Assembly: GCF_022581195.2 (NCBI RefSeq)
Contig: NC_061459.1
Location: 2,914,001-2,978,000 of the forward strand
DNA from: Helicoverpa zea
Lineage: Eukaryota > Arthropoda > Insecta > Lepidoptera > Noctuidae
DNA length: 64,000 bases
Direction: 5' to 3'
The notes beneath the pieces were generated by a model that was given only the letters and a program-made list of their open reading frames with translations, was not told the origin of the DNA and ran no database searches. A program made the translations under genes and the position numbers. Positions 1 through 11,410 of the stretch are shown here, in pieces. Position 1 is the stretch's first letter, and each line of letters begins with the position of its first letter.

Positions 1-1891
1 CTGAGCCAATCGGTGTCTGGATGGAAATAATTTTAAATTTAGAATGGCCTGTTTCAAATTATGTTCCAATTATAAATTTCAATTATTGTTTTAAACTTAT
101 GTCGAAATCAAAAGAGGTTCCATGAGTCGCAACACTTACCTATTGGTTCTACAAAGTTTTTATAAAGGGCTACCTAAGAAAACCCCACATAACCTATCGC
201 AACAAAGGCACCATCATTTTCCCTATTGTTTCAATTAGTAATTCCTCATGTGTTCATAGATGATATCTCAGTTAAGTATAGCTATGTATACTAAGTATAT
301 AAGGGTACCTGCCATATCAGTATTGCATCAAAGATGACATAAAACTATGAATCATCTTATATTACGACTGTCATATTAATTAAATATTGCGCTTTTATAA
401 AAAGACAGGTTAGACAGAAATATAGTTCTCACTACATGTCGTGGAACCCTAGTAGGTACAGCTTTTAATGAAAAAAAATATACACTGGTATTTTTAACAA
501 TGGCTTAGTAACAGAAATTATAGAATTGGCGGTTGCCAATAAAAAAATAATTGGTATGCACCTTAAGCTCGCCCGGTATTTAACTTAATAATAATAATGA
601 TCATTAAGGTCAAAACATACCAAAAAAATCCCACAAATATTATTCAAAACCTATTTTGAAATTCAGTCCACGTACGAAAACTATGCACGAACAAACCTAC
701 TATAAGTATTTAATATTAATTAAACGTACATACATCTTTTATGACCTCATGGAACCATGGCTTAAGGTCATTATGTGCAATTATGCGCTTTGAGTATGTA
801 AATCATCCTTAATTAATAACTTAAGCTGATCAATCATTTCGCTTCATTACACTTAGTGTTAGCGCTAATTAGTGGTAAATTATTGTGCAGAACAAATTAA
901 TGTGGTAAAGGAATGTTAGTATCTGTTTGGTACCTATTGGAACTCTGTATGGAAGACCAAATATTTATCCTGCTATTTTTCTGTATGCTACTGATGACGC
1001 TATATTTGCTAGGGTTAAAATACGTTGTTTTACAACAAGTTCATATTTTAGTCTCCATGGGAATTCCCAATGTTATTTTTAGTCTATATCAATGTATGTT
1101 TTTTCCATAACTACTAGAAACAATTGAAGATTTTTCGCTGACATTGTAGAATTTCCCAACAATCGCGCTAAAGATGGATTATCGAAACGCGAAATGAATT
1201 TTGAGAAGTCTGTTTAAGAACGTAAGCTTATGTAACAAGGCTGTTAATCTAATGAAATAATCACAAAACGTAATAGGTAAGTAAATATTGTGTTATTAAT
1301 ATTAATAACACAACTATGCACAAATACCCTGATTCAACAGGATGTCGTTTGAAACAATGCAACAAAGCAAGTCTACGATAACACAATACATATTTAAACA
1401 CTAGTGTCTGTCACATAATTAGTACTACGGGTCGATGACCATTGCAAATGGTTGCATTGATTGCATTGCATTTTATTATGTTTAAATATTGTACCTATAA
1501 AAATTGTGGTACAAAATATTTTTTTGTGTGTATTCATTCCGTCAAACTCAAAATCGTTTATTTAAATTGGGGCTGATAAATCAGCACTTTTCAACAAAAA
1601 ACTGTCCCCAAAACGCCCACCCTTCACCAATTTCTATATGTTTTGCTGGGAAGAATTACATGGTTTTATCAAATCCGAATTTACTTATTGGATAGTGCAA
1701 ATTTTTTAGTGAGTAGGTACTAGGTATATGAATCTACCTTGACGTTCAACAATTTTTCGGAATAAATTGTAACTCGCCTTGCACTTTGCCTAAGCCATCG
1801 TTTCATAACCAACCTATCTGACCCCTTCTGTTAGAGACACGAGCATCTATGACAACCCATCAATTTAATAAGTTAATTTTACGTTACTTAC

Positions 1892-2085
1892 ATAGAAAGC
1901 GTCTTTCCAAAAGAGTAGGGTCGTTTGAAGCTCTTCACTGAGCACATGTTGTTATGTACTTTGACTGATACTCCAAGGCCGGTCAGCCTCTGGGACAGCT
2001 CCTCTTCCAGGTCGAAGCTGCTGCAAGAACTGGGGATGCAGACTCCCCATAATAAGCTGGAGTACCTTGGGACTCGGTGACCCAT
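1892..2085 (-). CDS. NRF-6-like gene A, exon 3 (end of NRF domain); gene continues off the left edge
   Basis: Third exon of gene A, 194 bases, with a TTACAG acceptor and GTAAGT donor (phase 0 in, phase 2 out). It encodes MGHRVPRYSSLLWGVCIPSS, the conserved NRF-domain motif with paired cysteines, and ends near SFGKTLS. Gene B exon 3 has GHFVPRFSTLSWGVCVPAAC at the same place and leaves in the same phase. No later exon was recognised between 1 and 1891, so the membrane-spanning acyltransferase part must lie to the left of this window. The gene is partial because of the window edge, not because it is visibly broken. Confidence 0.9.
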
Positions 2086-3671
2086 CTGTAACAAGAGATG
2101 ATTAGTTAGGAGATGGTGATATTTGGTTGTAAAATCATCTTTAGCTCAAGACTTTCGGTCTATTGGTCGCGTATTCGAACTGATTTTCATGGTAAATAGG
2201 CTAGAGTCTGAGAAAGGACATAGGTTGCTTTTATCTAGGTGTGGGATAGTAGTTCCCTAAACGCGACTGAAGCCGTGAGAAACAGCTAGTTATGAAATAA
2301 AAAGTCTGAGGAAATATACATAAATTGAATCTCAATAAAAGTAACGATATCTCTAGAGATAAATGAGGACAAACAGTCAATTTAAATTATGATAAAGTAT
2401 AGTTATTAAGAAAAACTGAATCAAACCCACAAGCAAAAGCTAATAAATAAACTATTAACACATAACATAATGATCATCTAGATCACGAACGCGAAACAAT
2501 CCAAGGTTCCCAACTAGTTAATATTCTGAGAGTCCACCGTCCATCTACTTTGTTCGCTTATTTGGTCCCCACACTTGATTTTGAATCACAATCGAATTGC
2601 TACACAATAGCCCTTGACCAAGAATTGCTGAAAATATACAAAGAATTTATGTATAGATATCAACCCTTTGTGAAGACAATGCTATCCAATTTTGGTTCGG
2701 TATTGTTCGTAGCTCTCAAAGATACCGCGATTTCTATGTTATGAATATGTTCTGTTGTAGTTTGGTTCTGATGTGTATTGTTTTTCTTTATCATTGCTTG
2801 GTTTGGATGGAAGAATTATTGTGTGATCTTTATGCAGTATTTACTGATAAGGTTTACATGAGCTTTATGATATTTTTATGTACCACGCTTGTTTTAATAT
2901 TGCCGAATCAAATGCATTTATAATCGAGTTAAAAACAGTACGCTTTAATGATATAAGCTTCTACCAACTATTTACTAGGCATATGGAATATACTAGATTC
3001 ATTTGAACCGGTTTTTGTATACTTTTTTGCAAGTAGGTACATATATGAAAAATGGGTACATTATATTTAGCTTAACTTTGACTCATAACAAAAATGTCTA
3101 GCACACGAATAAAGACCCGAGTACCATTGCCAAAAACGTCAAATATGTCAAAAGTGTCATGGAATTTAATATTGGGGTTTACCGGGTTTCCTTAGTATAT
3201 TCGAAACTAGGAAACTTAATATGGGCAAAACTTTTACCATTCATGTTTATGTGACAACGTGGCTAAGTTTTTTGTTACACACTTTATGAATGTTTTGTTT
3301 GTCTTTCTGTAGGAATAAAATTTTCTGGTTATCACGCAGATGATCTTAGAATGATGAATTGGATTCGTGATATGAATTTTAAGTCACTCTAAAATGTAAA
3401 TATTGTAACTTGGTCCAAAAAGAAAAGAATCTTATGCTTGGAATCTTAGGCTTGGAAAGAAGAAGGTTATCAAATTCTAATTTCTTGTATCTCAAATGTA
3501 AATGTAATACCCCGAAATAAAATTAATAAAATGTAACATTAACAATATTTTATCAAGTTTGCTAGGCGTAGGTAGTAGGTAATTAATAAAGCGCGAGTTG
3601 TAGGCGTTATACGAAGTTAAAACAAAAGGCTATCCGAACTTATTTTCGGAAATTAACTTTATTATAGACTA

Positions 3672-3830
3672 GTCAATTTCCCGCGGTTTCGACCGCGTCC
3701 CGTGGAAATTACTGCCCGTACCTGGAAAAAATGGCCTATGTTACTCGGGAGGAGTGCAGCTTTCAACATATCGATTCAGTAGTTCCGTAGCCTTTAGGAT
3801 ACAAACAAAGAAACAAGAAAATGTTTATTA
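3672..3830 (+). repeat. RTE-type or related 3' fragment, diverged
   Basis: Contains TTTCCCGCGGTTTCGACCGC, CCCGTGGAAATTACTGCCCG, GGCCTATGTTACTCGGGAGG and TCGATTCAGTAGTTCCGTAG, typical motifs of a widespread lepidopteran RTE/SINE family. The long open frame on the other strand across this region is not a gene. Confidence 0.6.
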
Positions 3831-4384
3831 TACAAGGTGTTGATTTGCATTTGTGCCATACTTCAGGAGGAGGACATAAAATACGTAAATAATCGATTGG
3901 AATTACAGTTGACGGGAAATAGCTAATATGCACTGCTTTTTTTGTCATTGTAATGTCGTAGTATTTCAGAAGTAATCCACTTTTATGAATGAAATGTATG
4001 AATCGTTGCGTATGCTTTGTGTTTGCGTTTGTGTGAGAGCACAGCACGGTTTTAAGGCCAGGAACACACGCGCCAAGTTTAAATACGGTTAGATGACATT
4101 GACGGAATTCCGAAAAAAAAAAATAAAAAAAATTACGTACCAATTTTTTTGTTGATTTGGGTCGATAATCATTAGCATAATTACGTCCTTGAATGTGGCA
4201 CGGATGCAAATCAACAGCTTGTAGTAGTATAGATATAGGCAGCTTTTAATTAGATCGTCATCATTATTTTAAGTTCCTACGTAAACTAAAAATACAATTT
4301 ATAAAGACGTCAATTTTAAAGTATTAGCCTACGCCTTCAGCTTTACCTACGTACATTAGGAACTACACCGTGCTTCTGCCATCA

Positions 4385-4510
4385 TGACATGATCTGACAA
4401 GCCTTTCTCAAATAATGGGCTATCCAATAATGAAAGTAGTTTGCAAATCGAACCAGTTATTCCTGAAATTAGCGAGTTCAATCAAACAAACTCATCAGAT
4501 TGTGACAATA
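4385..4510 (+). repeat. Dispersed repeat (partial second copy at 48065-48120)
   Basis: AGCCTTTCTCAAATAATGGG, CTATCCAATAATGAAAG and GAGTTCAATCAAACAAACTC; the 48-kb copy has AGCCTTTCTCAAAAAGTGGG, TTACCTAACACTGAAGTAT. A moth SINE-like family by recognition. Confidence 0.55.
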
Positions 4511-5043
4511 AATCGAATTTAGTTTCCTTTAAAATCATACGATCAGCTTAGTCTTGAAAGGATTGTTATTACTTTAGGTAAATTAAGTGTCTTCCTAACT
4601 TAGCCTTTCCCTAACAAGTAATACTCTAGCTACCCCTTGGTAACAAAAGTTACGAGACTTCCAAGTTTCTACTAAGTGTCAAAGATCTACAAATGACAGC
4701 TGGTAGAAACAGCCTAGGCCTTATCATTAGTCACAGTCAGAACCATATCTGAAAACGAATTATCTAATCATATTTGAATACGAATGATTATTTAAATTAA
4801 TGTTAATATGTTCTCGTGGAGACAATATATCATGCTCCAGTAATGTCGTCCTTGAACCTGAGACCTGTCAGTTGTTATATGTCATTGTGTCTTTTAGGCT
4901 GGTTATATGCTTGGCGATTGTTGGCAGCAACTTTATGTTGCATACCATTGTTGTGTAGTACATCTGTGTTGACGTTACTTCCAATGTTGTTATTGAACTG
5001 CAGTTGAGCATTTAGTTTTAGCAATCTAAATTATTTTTTAATA

Positions 5044-5190
5044 GACTTCAATAAAAGGAGGTTCTTAATTTGATCTTTATGTATGTAGGTAGGGTACGTT
5101 TCTGCGTGATTATCTCACTTTGACTGAATTGGTTTTGATGCGGTTTTCAGTAAACTTAGTATTTATCAGACTTAGGAGAACATTTTAGCT
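5044..5190 (+). repeat. Dispersed repeat fragment
   Basis: GACTTCAATAAAAGGAGGTT and TTTTGATGCGGTTTTCAGT recall a common lepidopteran repeat; a short related piece (AAAAAGAGGTTCTCACTTTG) lies at 53578-53600 just after gene B exon 6. Confidence 0.4.
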
Positions 5191-6507
5191 GCATCATTGC
5201 AGTCTGTGTTATTTTTTGTAAAAAAGGATTTTTAATTAAAAATAAAAGTTAAAAAATATAAAAATTTTAGATTATTTACAACAAAAAATTTCGGTTGCTT
5301 TTGAATTGGCTTTCATCATTTCTAAAGTAAGTACGGTTGTTGGCTCAGACAATTCTTAAAAAAAACATTTTCTCGTGTGTAACGAACCTTAATCTTAGTT
5401 ACTTAATCCTAATGTCATTGTGAATGTTGGTAATTCTCTTTTGTTTATACATCAATGCTATTCACCTTTTGTTAGGTTAAAGGTGACAGTTCAAAACTAG
5501 AATACAAATAGTTTACAAATGAACAATCATGACCTATTTTCACTGAAAATAAAATTATAATGTATTTAAAGAAAAAAAAAATATCTTATTTTAAATTTTT
5601 ACATACCTGCTTTTAAGAATTTTCAAGATCTTTTTAGTTTTATTTATTTACAGTAGGTGCTTTAAATAATTTATTTGTTATTTTTTTGCCTATAAACGCA
5701 TTCAAAAGAGATAATACTATTTGCTTATTTCATAAACAACCAATTGGCAGTTTTGATTTTTCTTTACTGATGGAGTTTCCTATCAAGAGTTTGAATGGAT
5801 CTAAGACAGACACCAGTGCCAAAAAGATTTCGATTGCAAGATACACAGACACATTCGTACATGAACGGATCCAAGGCTTGTTTTCATTTCTACTACAATC
5901 TGTATATCCGTAACTACCAAGTTTTTACGATCTCTCGCATATTAACTTTATTTGCCTAGATTATTTTAAGAAATGTTCTAGACATTATAATATTTCAAGA
6001 TCACTATTGTTTAGGCACATAAAATGTATTTATTTTTTATTTGAAAATTACGTATTTGTTAAACTATGTAACGAGTTGGACAAGATTGGCACGTAAGGTC
6101 AGATAGTTGGTATAATTATTGGGTTCCGTAGTCCATAAATTGGTTTACTTTAGCTACGATAAAGTAATATTATAATACCCTAAATTTTACATTTTACTAT
6201 GTATGTAATATTTTAATTAGGGATTGAAATTTATAACTACCCTTAATAACGATAAAGCAACGTTTCAGGGTACCGTTCAAATAAAATAGGTTTTGTTTAA
6301 AACAACATTTACTGAAACGTTTTTGCCCCAACCATGCGGAACTCTAAAAAACTCGAAACATGTGCCATTGTATGCAACGCATGTATAATATATTTTTTTT
6401 ACAAAAGATGTCTCGTAACGTTAATATTACGTGGTCAGACTTTAAAACGGTGGAGCCGACCTTGAATCTTTGAGTTCCGTTCGCGAATTTGATTGTTACA
6501 CTGAGGA

Positions 6508-6800
6508 AGGAATTATAGCAGAGGTGTCATAAGGGAGGTAGGCCAGGCACCTTCTTGTACATAGGTCAAGTTATGTACGATAGGCGTGATAAGTTACTGG
6601 AAGTAACGAGTTCGGGTTCCTTGTCAAATCAAAACCAATCAGTCAAAGATTGGTCTTGATTGATTGGTGATTATATTGTGAAAATAATGGGCGGCGTGTA
6701 AGAGCGGATCTAGCAAGATTCCTCGTCTCTCGAATACCCGCATTTTAGCGCGCTACTTTCTTAGATTTTGCGCTATGACATCTCTGCTATTCATTTTGTT
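6508..6800. repeat. Possible MITE with degenerate TIRs
   Basis: GAATTATAGCAGAGGTGTCAT near 6509 and its near-complement CTATGACATCTCTGCTATTC near 6773 form imperfect inverted ends. The right part (CCCGCATTTTAGCGCGCTAC, ATTTTGTTTTCTATGG) recurs at 54590-54662. Boundaries and target duplication are not clear. Confidence 0.45.
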
Positions 6801-7584
6801 TTCTATGGATTGTTACAATATGGTGGTTAAAGACGTCATGATACTGTAAACAGTAGCTCTTGATATGGGTGTCGCATTGATAAGCATTTACTTATAAGTT
6901 AAGTTGACGTTTTGAGTTTTTATGGTTGAATTAATTAGTGTTTAACGAGCTGTTAACCATTGTCATTGTGTAGCCTAAATCTTTAATCCTATTGTGACTG
7001 AATAGAAATAGAGTAAGGAAAACTTTCGACGAGTTTTTATTAAAAAGTTTTAAATAGCTACAACTGGAGTGGAATGCACCTGCAAGTTTTTTTTTAATAG
7101 CATAATTTTCATTTATAAGAAAATTATATAAGATAGTATATCAGACTGTGTCCGACACGTGATTTCATTTTATGAATGAAACGAATCATTGATTAAATTT
7201 ACAATTTAAATATTTATACCTTCTATTTTTACATTAATCCATGCTAAGTTCTCAGAATTGTAGACAGAAATAACAAACCTGTATTTTTTAAGAAAAGTGA
7301 CTCAATAGTAACATTATTGATTTGCCCTATTTACTAGACAAGTCTGCTCAAATTGTAATATATTCATAGAGAATTAGTAATCAAAAACTTTGTCATATTC
7401 TCGTATTTTACTCGTAAGTGAATCACGAACTCGCTAGACTGAAATGGCGGGATTGTTTGAAGGCCTTTTTACTAGTTTGTCATGTAATATATTGTAATAC
7501 AGGTTTATTATATTTTCAAAAGAATTCTGCTGACTTGTTAGCATATTTTTTTTTTGACCATAATAATATGTTAAACTATAGATC

Positions 7585-7771
7585 CCAGTTGTCATTGAAC
7601 ATTTTTGGCAGTCGTTACTGGTAGTCAGAAGCTAGTAAGTCAGACACCAGTCTTACCAAGGGGTATTGGGTTGCCTGGGTAACTGGGTTGAAGAGGTCAG
7701 ACAGAACAACCGCTCCTTGTAAACTGGTACTCCCCAACAAAGCTGGGAAAAGGGGCTCGGGAGATGATAAT
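7585..7771 (-). repeat. SINE copy, minus orientation
   Basis: The complement of 7585-7771 matches the SINE at 14265: GTCGTTACTGGTAGTCAGAA, GGGGTATTGGGTTGCC, GGGTAACTGGGTTGAAGAGG on the plus strand. It is about 185 bp and lacks the 3' part. Confidence 0.8.
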
Positions 7772-8614
7772 GTTTTTGTTACCTAATTTCGATTCATGAC
7801 TCCTATATTTAAGCCAAGTTTTGTGTCTGTCAGCGATTTTAAGACTCCTCATATTCTTTAAAGGGCGGTGCCATTTTTCCCAAATGTCGATTTCTGAGAA
7901 TAAATACCAAAACAAAATGTGTCAGGTCACGGCCTATTTTGAAGACCAGATGAGCCATTAATGTAAATAAGACAATGTCTTTTGAAGCAATCATGGTGTA
8001 TCAGGTTAAGTGAAGATCGTTATGTAGAAAAACCGGCAAAGCGCGAGTCATACTAGTGCACGAAGGGTTCCATACCGTTATCTATGAAAATCAAAATCAA
8101 CATGTTTGTTGCAATGGTTTGTTGCAAGAGCACTCCTGAAGTATTTATTTTATTCTAGTTTACAGTTGTAATTAGCTTTGTTATTGTAATGGAGGCATAA
8201 CAAACACATCATCGGTGACAATTGTCTTATATTTTTATAAGGTCTCATGGTTCAGCCTGGTGAAAGACGGACGGTCTTATTAAAAAGGTCTCGTTTTCCC
8301 TTCGAGTACGGAACCCTAAAAAAACAAGTGACGCATTAACAGTAAGGAGGATAAATAGTTGTAAAATAAAAGGTCATTATCGTTCACATGCTACAGCTGT
8401 TCTTATACTTTTTTGCGGTGTGCATGCAAAGTTATGTAATCGAAACAAAGTTGCTTTTGCCGTAACGGTTCTGCATTGACGCATGTTTGCACGCAGACCT
8501 CAGTTTATATCTAATATTAACCCTACTTATTGATGCAAAAACGTCAATCATAGTTATAGAACCTGATTTTATTTACAGTTTATTTCCGAAAGCACCGCTC
8601 TTATCTTTATTGTT

Positions 8615-8860
8615 TACTAGCCGATCCGGCGAACTTCGTACCGCCTAATTATTGGAGGCATATTTAGTAAGTCACAAACACACGACACATTACTTTTTTT
8701 AATTTTCGCAATTTTTCCTTATTTGCTCACCGTTTAAACCTACCCTGGACTACGACAAACATTTTAAAACCAAAATCAGCTCAATCGGCCCAGCCGTTCT
8801 CGAGTTTTAATCAGACTAACGAACAACAATTCATTTTTATTTATATAGATAGATTAACAA
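8615..8860 (+). repeat. Non-LTR element 3' end fragment
   Basis: Starts CTAGCCGATCCGGCGAACTT and ends AATCGGCCCAGCCGTTCTCG, then CATTTTTATTTATATAGATA. This pair of motifs marks a common insect LINE/SINE 3' region. In gene A intron 2. Confidence 0.65.
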
Positions 8861-8890
8861 CCAGAGCTTGATACGTGCACAGACACATAT

Positions 8891-8933
8891 GCACAGTTTT
8901 TCAGAGTCATTCTAAGACTCTGAAAAACTGTGC
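8891..8933. repeat. Perfect 18-bp hairpin
   Basis: GCACAGTTTTTCAGAGTC (8891-8908), loop ATTCTAA, then the exact complement at 8916-8933. In gene A intron 2. Confidence 0.9.
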
Positions 8934-9855
8934 TTAGAAGTACCAACAACCGCGATATCAACTAACCCTAAAGTGAACAACAGCCTAACAAAACTGACCT
9001 AAAACATTTAACCGACACTACTATTAAAACATAATATTCCAATTAAGAAAGCCGGGCTACCAATCAGCCCCAAACCTGTACGATGGCGCAATTGGCCAAG
9101 GCTGGAAAGCAGGCTTTTGCCCAAGGTCACGGTTATAAGGCCTGGCCAAGTTAAGTGCATTCTTGCAACAGATCTTACGACATCACCCCACCTACAAAAT
9201 GCAACATTTGGGGTAAAATGCGTGCGATATGTTGTTTACATACATAGTTAAGGCTTTTTTGTTTCTGAAGAATTATTTTTGCTTCATACTAAATTAATAG
9301 ATTTTCGGATTTCGTCGAATATGTTTGCTGTCACAAAATTAACTGATAGTGGCATAAACATATAATTAAGAATACCTGCAGAGGAAAAGAAAGAATACTT
9401 ACTGGACTTACGTGAGACTTTAAATGACTGTTTTCAGCAAGGCAAAGTTTACGAGAGCTTGAGTGTTTTTACGAACATATGTTGAAGATTCTGAGAAAAC
9501 TTCCTAGTTCCTTCTAGAATCAATTTTAAAAGGTATGAAATTGTAGATACCGAATTTTATTCTGTAACGATTGCCAACCTACTATTATTTTTGACCATTA
9601 TCAATGGGAGAGTCCATTATGGTATACGATTTCCATAAAGACAGATTAACTGTCGTATATAAGTTACATACTTATCACATGCCTTCACTTAGATACAGCG
9701 TATTGTGATAAGTAGTTTAGTAAAACACGTGTAGAGTATTTATAGTATCGTTAGCTTTGTTAGCATTTCATTTTATTTTACTATTAGAGCTAGAAGACAT
9801 GGTTGCTTACATTGAAAATAGAAATGTGAAAAGTTAAATAATCTTTAGGAAAATC

Positions 9856-9995
9856 ATCATCATTTGCCTAGCCTTTTTCCAAGTATATTGGGGCCGGCAG
9901 CCGAATACCAGTCTTTTACAAGAAGTGATTGTCTTAAACCCAGTTACCCCTAGGTAAGACCGGCTGTCAGACTTATTGGCACTATTTCACCATGA
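9856..9995 (+). repeat. SINE copy, diverged and truncated
   Basis: Same family as 14265-14521: CATCATCATTTGCCTAGCC, TTGGGGCCGGCAGCC, TTTTACAAGAAGTGATTG, CCCAGTTACCCC, GTCAGACTTATTGGC. Confidence 0.75.
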
Positions 9996-11198
9996 CTGAA
10001 AGGCAGTATAGAAAAATAACCAGCAATTAAATAAATTTTTATATAGCCGAAAATAGAACCTATTGTTAAAATAATTTTATTATATTACAATAATAGGTAC
10101 ATTGTCGACCAAAAACATTTGTTAAAATATTCTACAAAACCAATTAACGGCCCTATCAATTTAAATTGAACACCTGTAACCGATAAATAGCGAGACGAAC
10201 CATATTTTTCTATAAAAATGATTCTATAAAATTATAATTAAAATGATTAAAATATTCGCGTTTTTTTACGCAGTCCTACGCGTTACTATTTTAGGCTGAT
10301 ATAATGATTTTAAAGTACATAATGTTGTTAATAACAAGGTTAGAAGGTCAATAACCAGTTTACGTTATTATTAACATAATCATTTGGTAGAACCATATCC
10401 GTATTGGTGACAGGTACATGAGTTGATGAGCTTTAAAATGAGACATTAGGGGAATCTAATTTCATTTCAGCCCACTCTATATTTTTAATGTCATATAATT
10501 ATTTGAAATCTGACAATCGAGAATGACGTGAATTATTAAGGGTTAGCATAAGAATTTGAGTGACAAGTGTTAAGTTGATATGTCATAAATATATCGTTGG
10601 TAAAAACAAAAATGGTTTTCCTCAATACAAGTCACTTCTGTGGCTTTGTTTACTGATATAAGACAATAGATTAACAGTTTTCTTCCATACATATGAACTT
10701 ATTACATGGAATACTCAGGAAATTCATAATTCGATAAGGAAATTCCTGATTCAGTTTCATTCACGGAGTAGCCGTTTTATATTAAAATATGAAAAGGTAT
10801 TTCCTAGAAAAAATGTTCTAGGGCACGATTTATTAAAACAAAATTGTGGGTTAGGTGGACTTTGGTTATTTTGTTTTCATGAATCGTTTCGAACTGAAAA
10901 AAGTTTTTAGAGATGAACAAATGCCCGAAAATTGGACAATATATACCTACAATATTTTTTATGAGATATTTTTGCTTTTATTGTTTTACAACAACACTTC
11001 ACACTAGCGGATGGCACATGGCGTTGCTCGTATCGAACGTTGCCGCGAGATGTCGTGTAAAACCGAGCGACAGATTTTTATCGCTCGGAATGTGTCGCCC
11101 GTAAAAAAACCGCGCGCGTCAAAATCCGCTAGTGCAAAAGCACTGTCAAAAACATAAGCAAAATATATATATAGGTAATAAAAATAGTTTTCACTTAC

Positions 11199-11410
11199 AT
11201 CGCTAACATTACTCCTAATATAATGACCGCTGTGCACCAAGCTGTCGATTTCATCCAGATTTTTGTCTCCACCGACGCTTATCTGCAGAGACGCGAGGCA
11301 GTACTTTCCTCTGACCGCGCCGTCGATGCCGAGGCATTCGTCATAGTCGCCATATTGGTTTCCATTGCCGCTAAGAATGCCTGACGGGGGTTTTGCAGTT
11401 GCGTCGAACA
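11199..11410 (-). CDS. NRF-6-like gene A, exon 2 (NRF domain)
   Basis: Second exon of gene A, 212 bases, bounded by a TTTTCAG acceptor and a GTAAGT donor (phase 1 in, phase 0 out). It encodes the core of the NRF domain: FDATAKPPSGILSGNGNQYG, DYDECLG and GKYCLASLQI. The equivalent gene B exon (45604-45842) has DATAKIPSGILQGNG, DFDQCLG and GKYCLARLDV. The cysteines in DECLG and KYCL are conserved and probably form disulfides in the luminal domain. It ends SNVSD; gene B ends SRIDD at the same position. The flanking introns are about 12.4 kb and 9.1 kb. Confidence 0.92.

Larger units (their letters stand above)
2100..11190. other. Gene A intron 2
   Basis: About 9.1 kb between exons 2 and 3, AT-rich, containing the repeat fragments listed at 3672, 4385, 5044, 6508, 7585, 8615 and 9856 and the hairpin at 8891. 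No nested gene recognised. Confidence 0.75.

Noticed and set aside
3763..4209. 148-codon open frame on the minus strand
   Set aside because: It overlaps RTE/SINE-like repeat motifs on the other strand, has no domain, and its composition is low-complexity (Phe/Tyr-rich); treated as chance.
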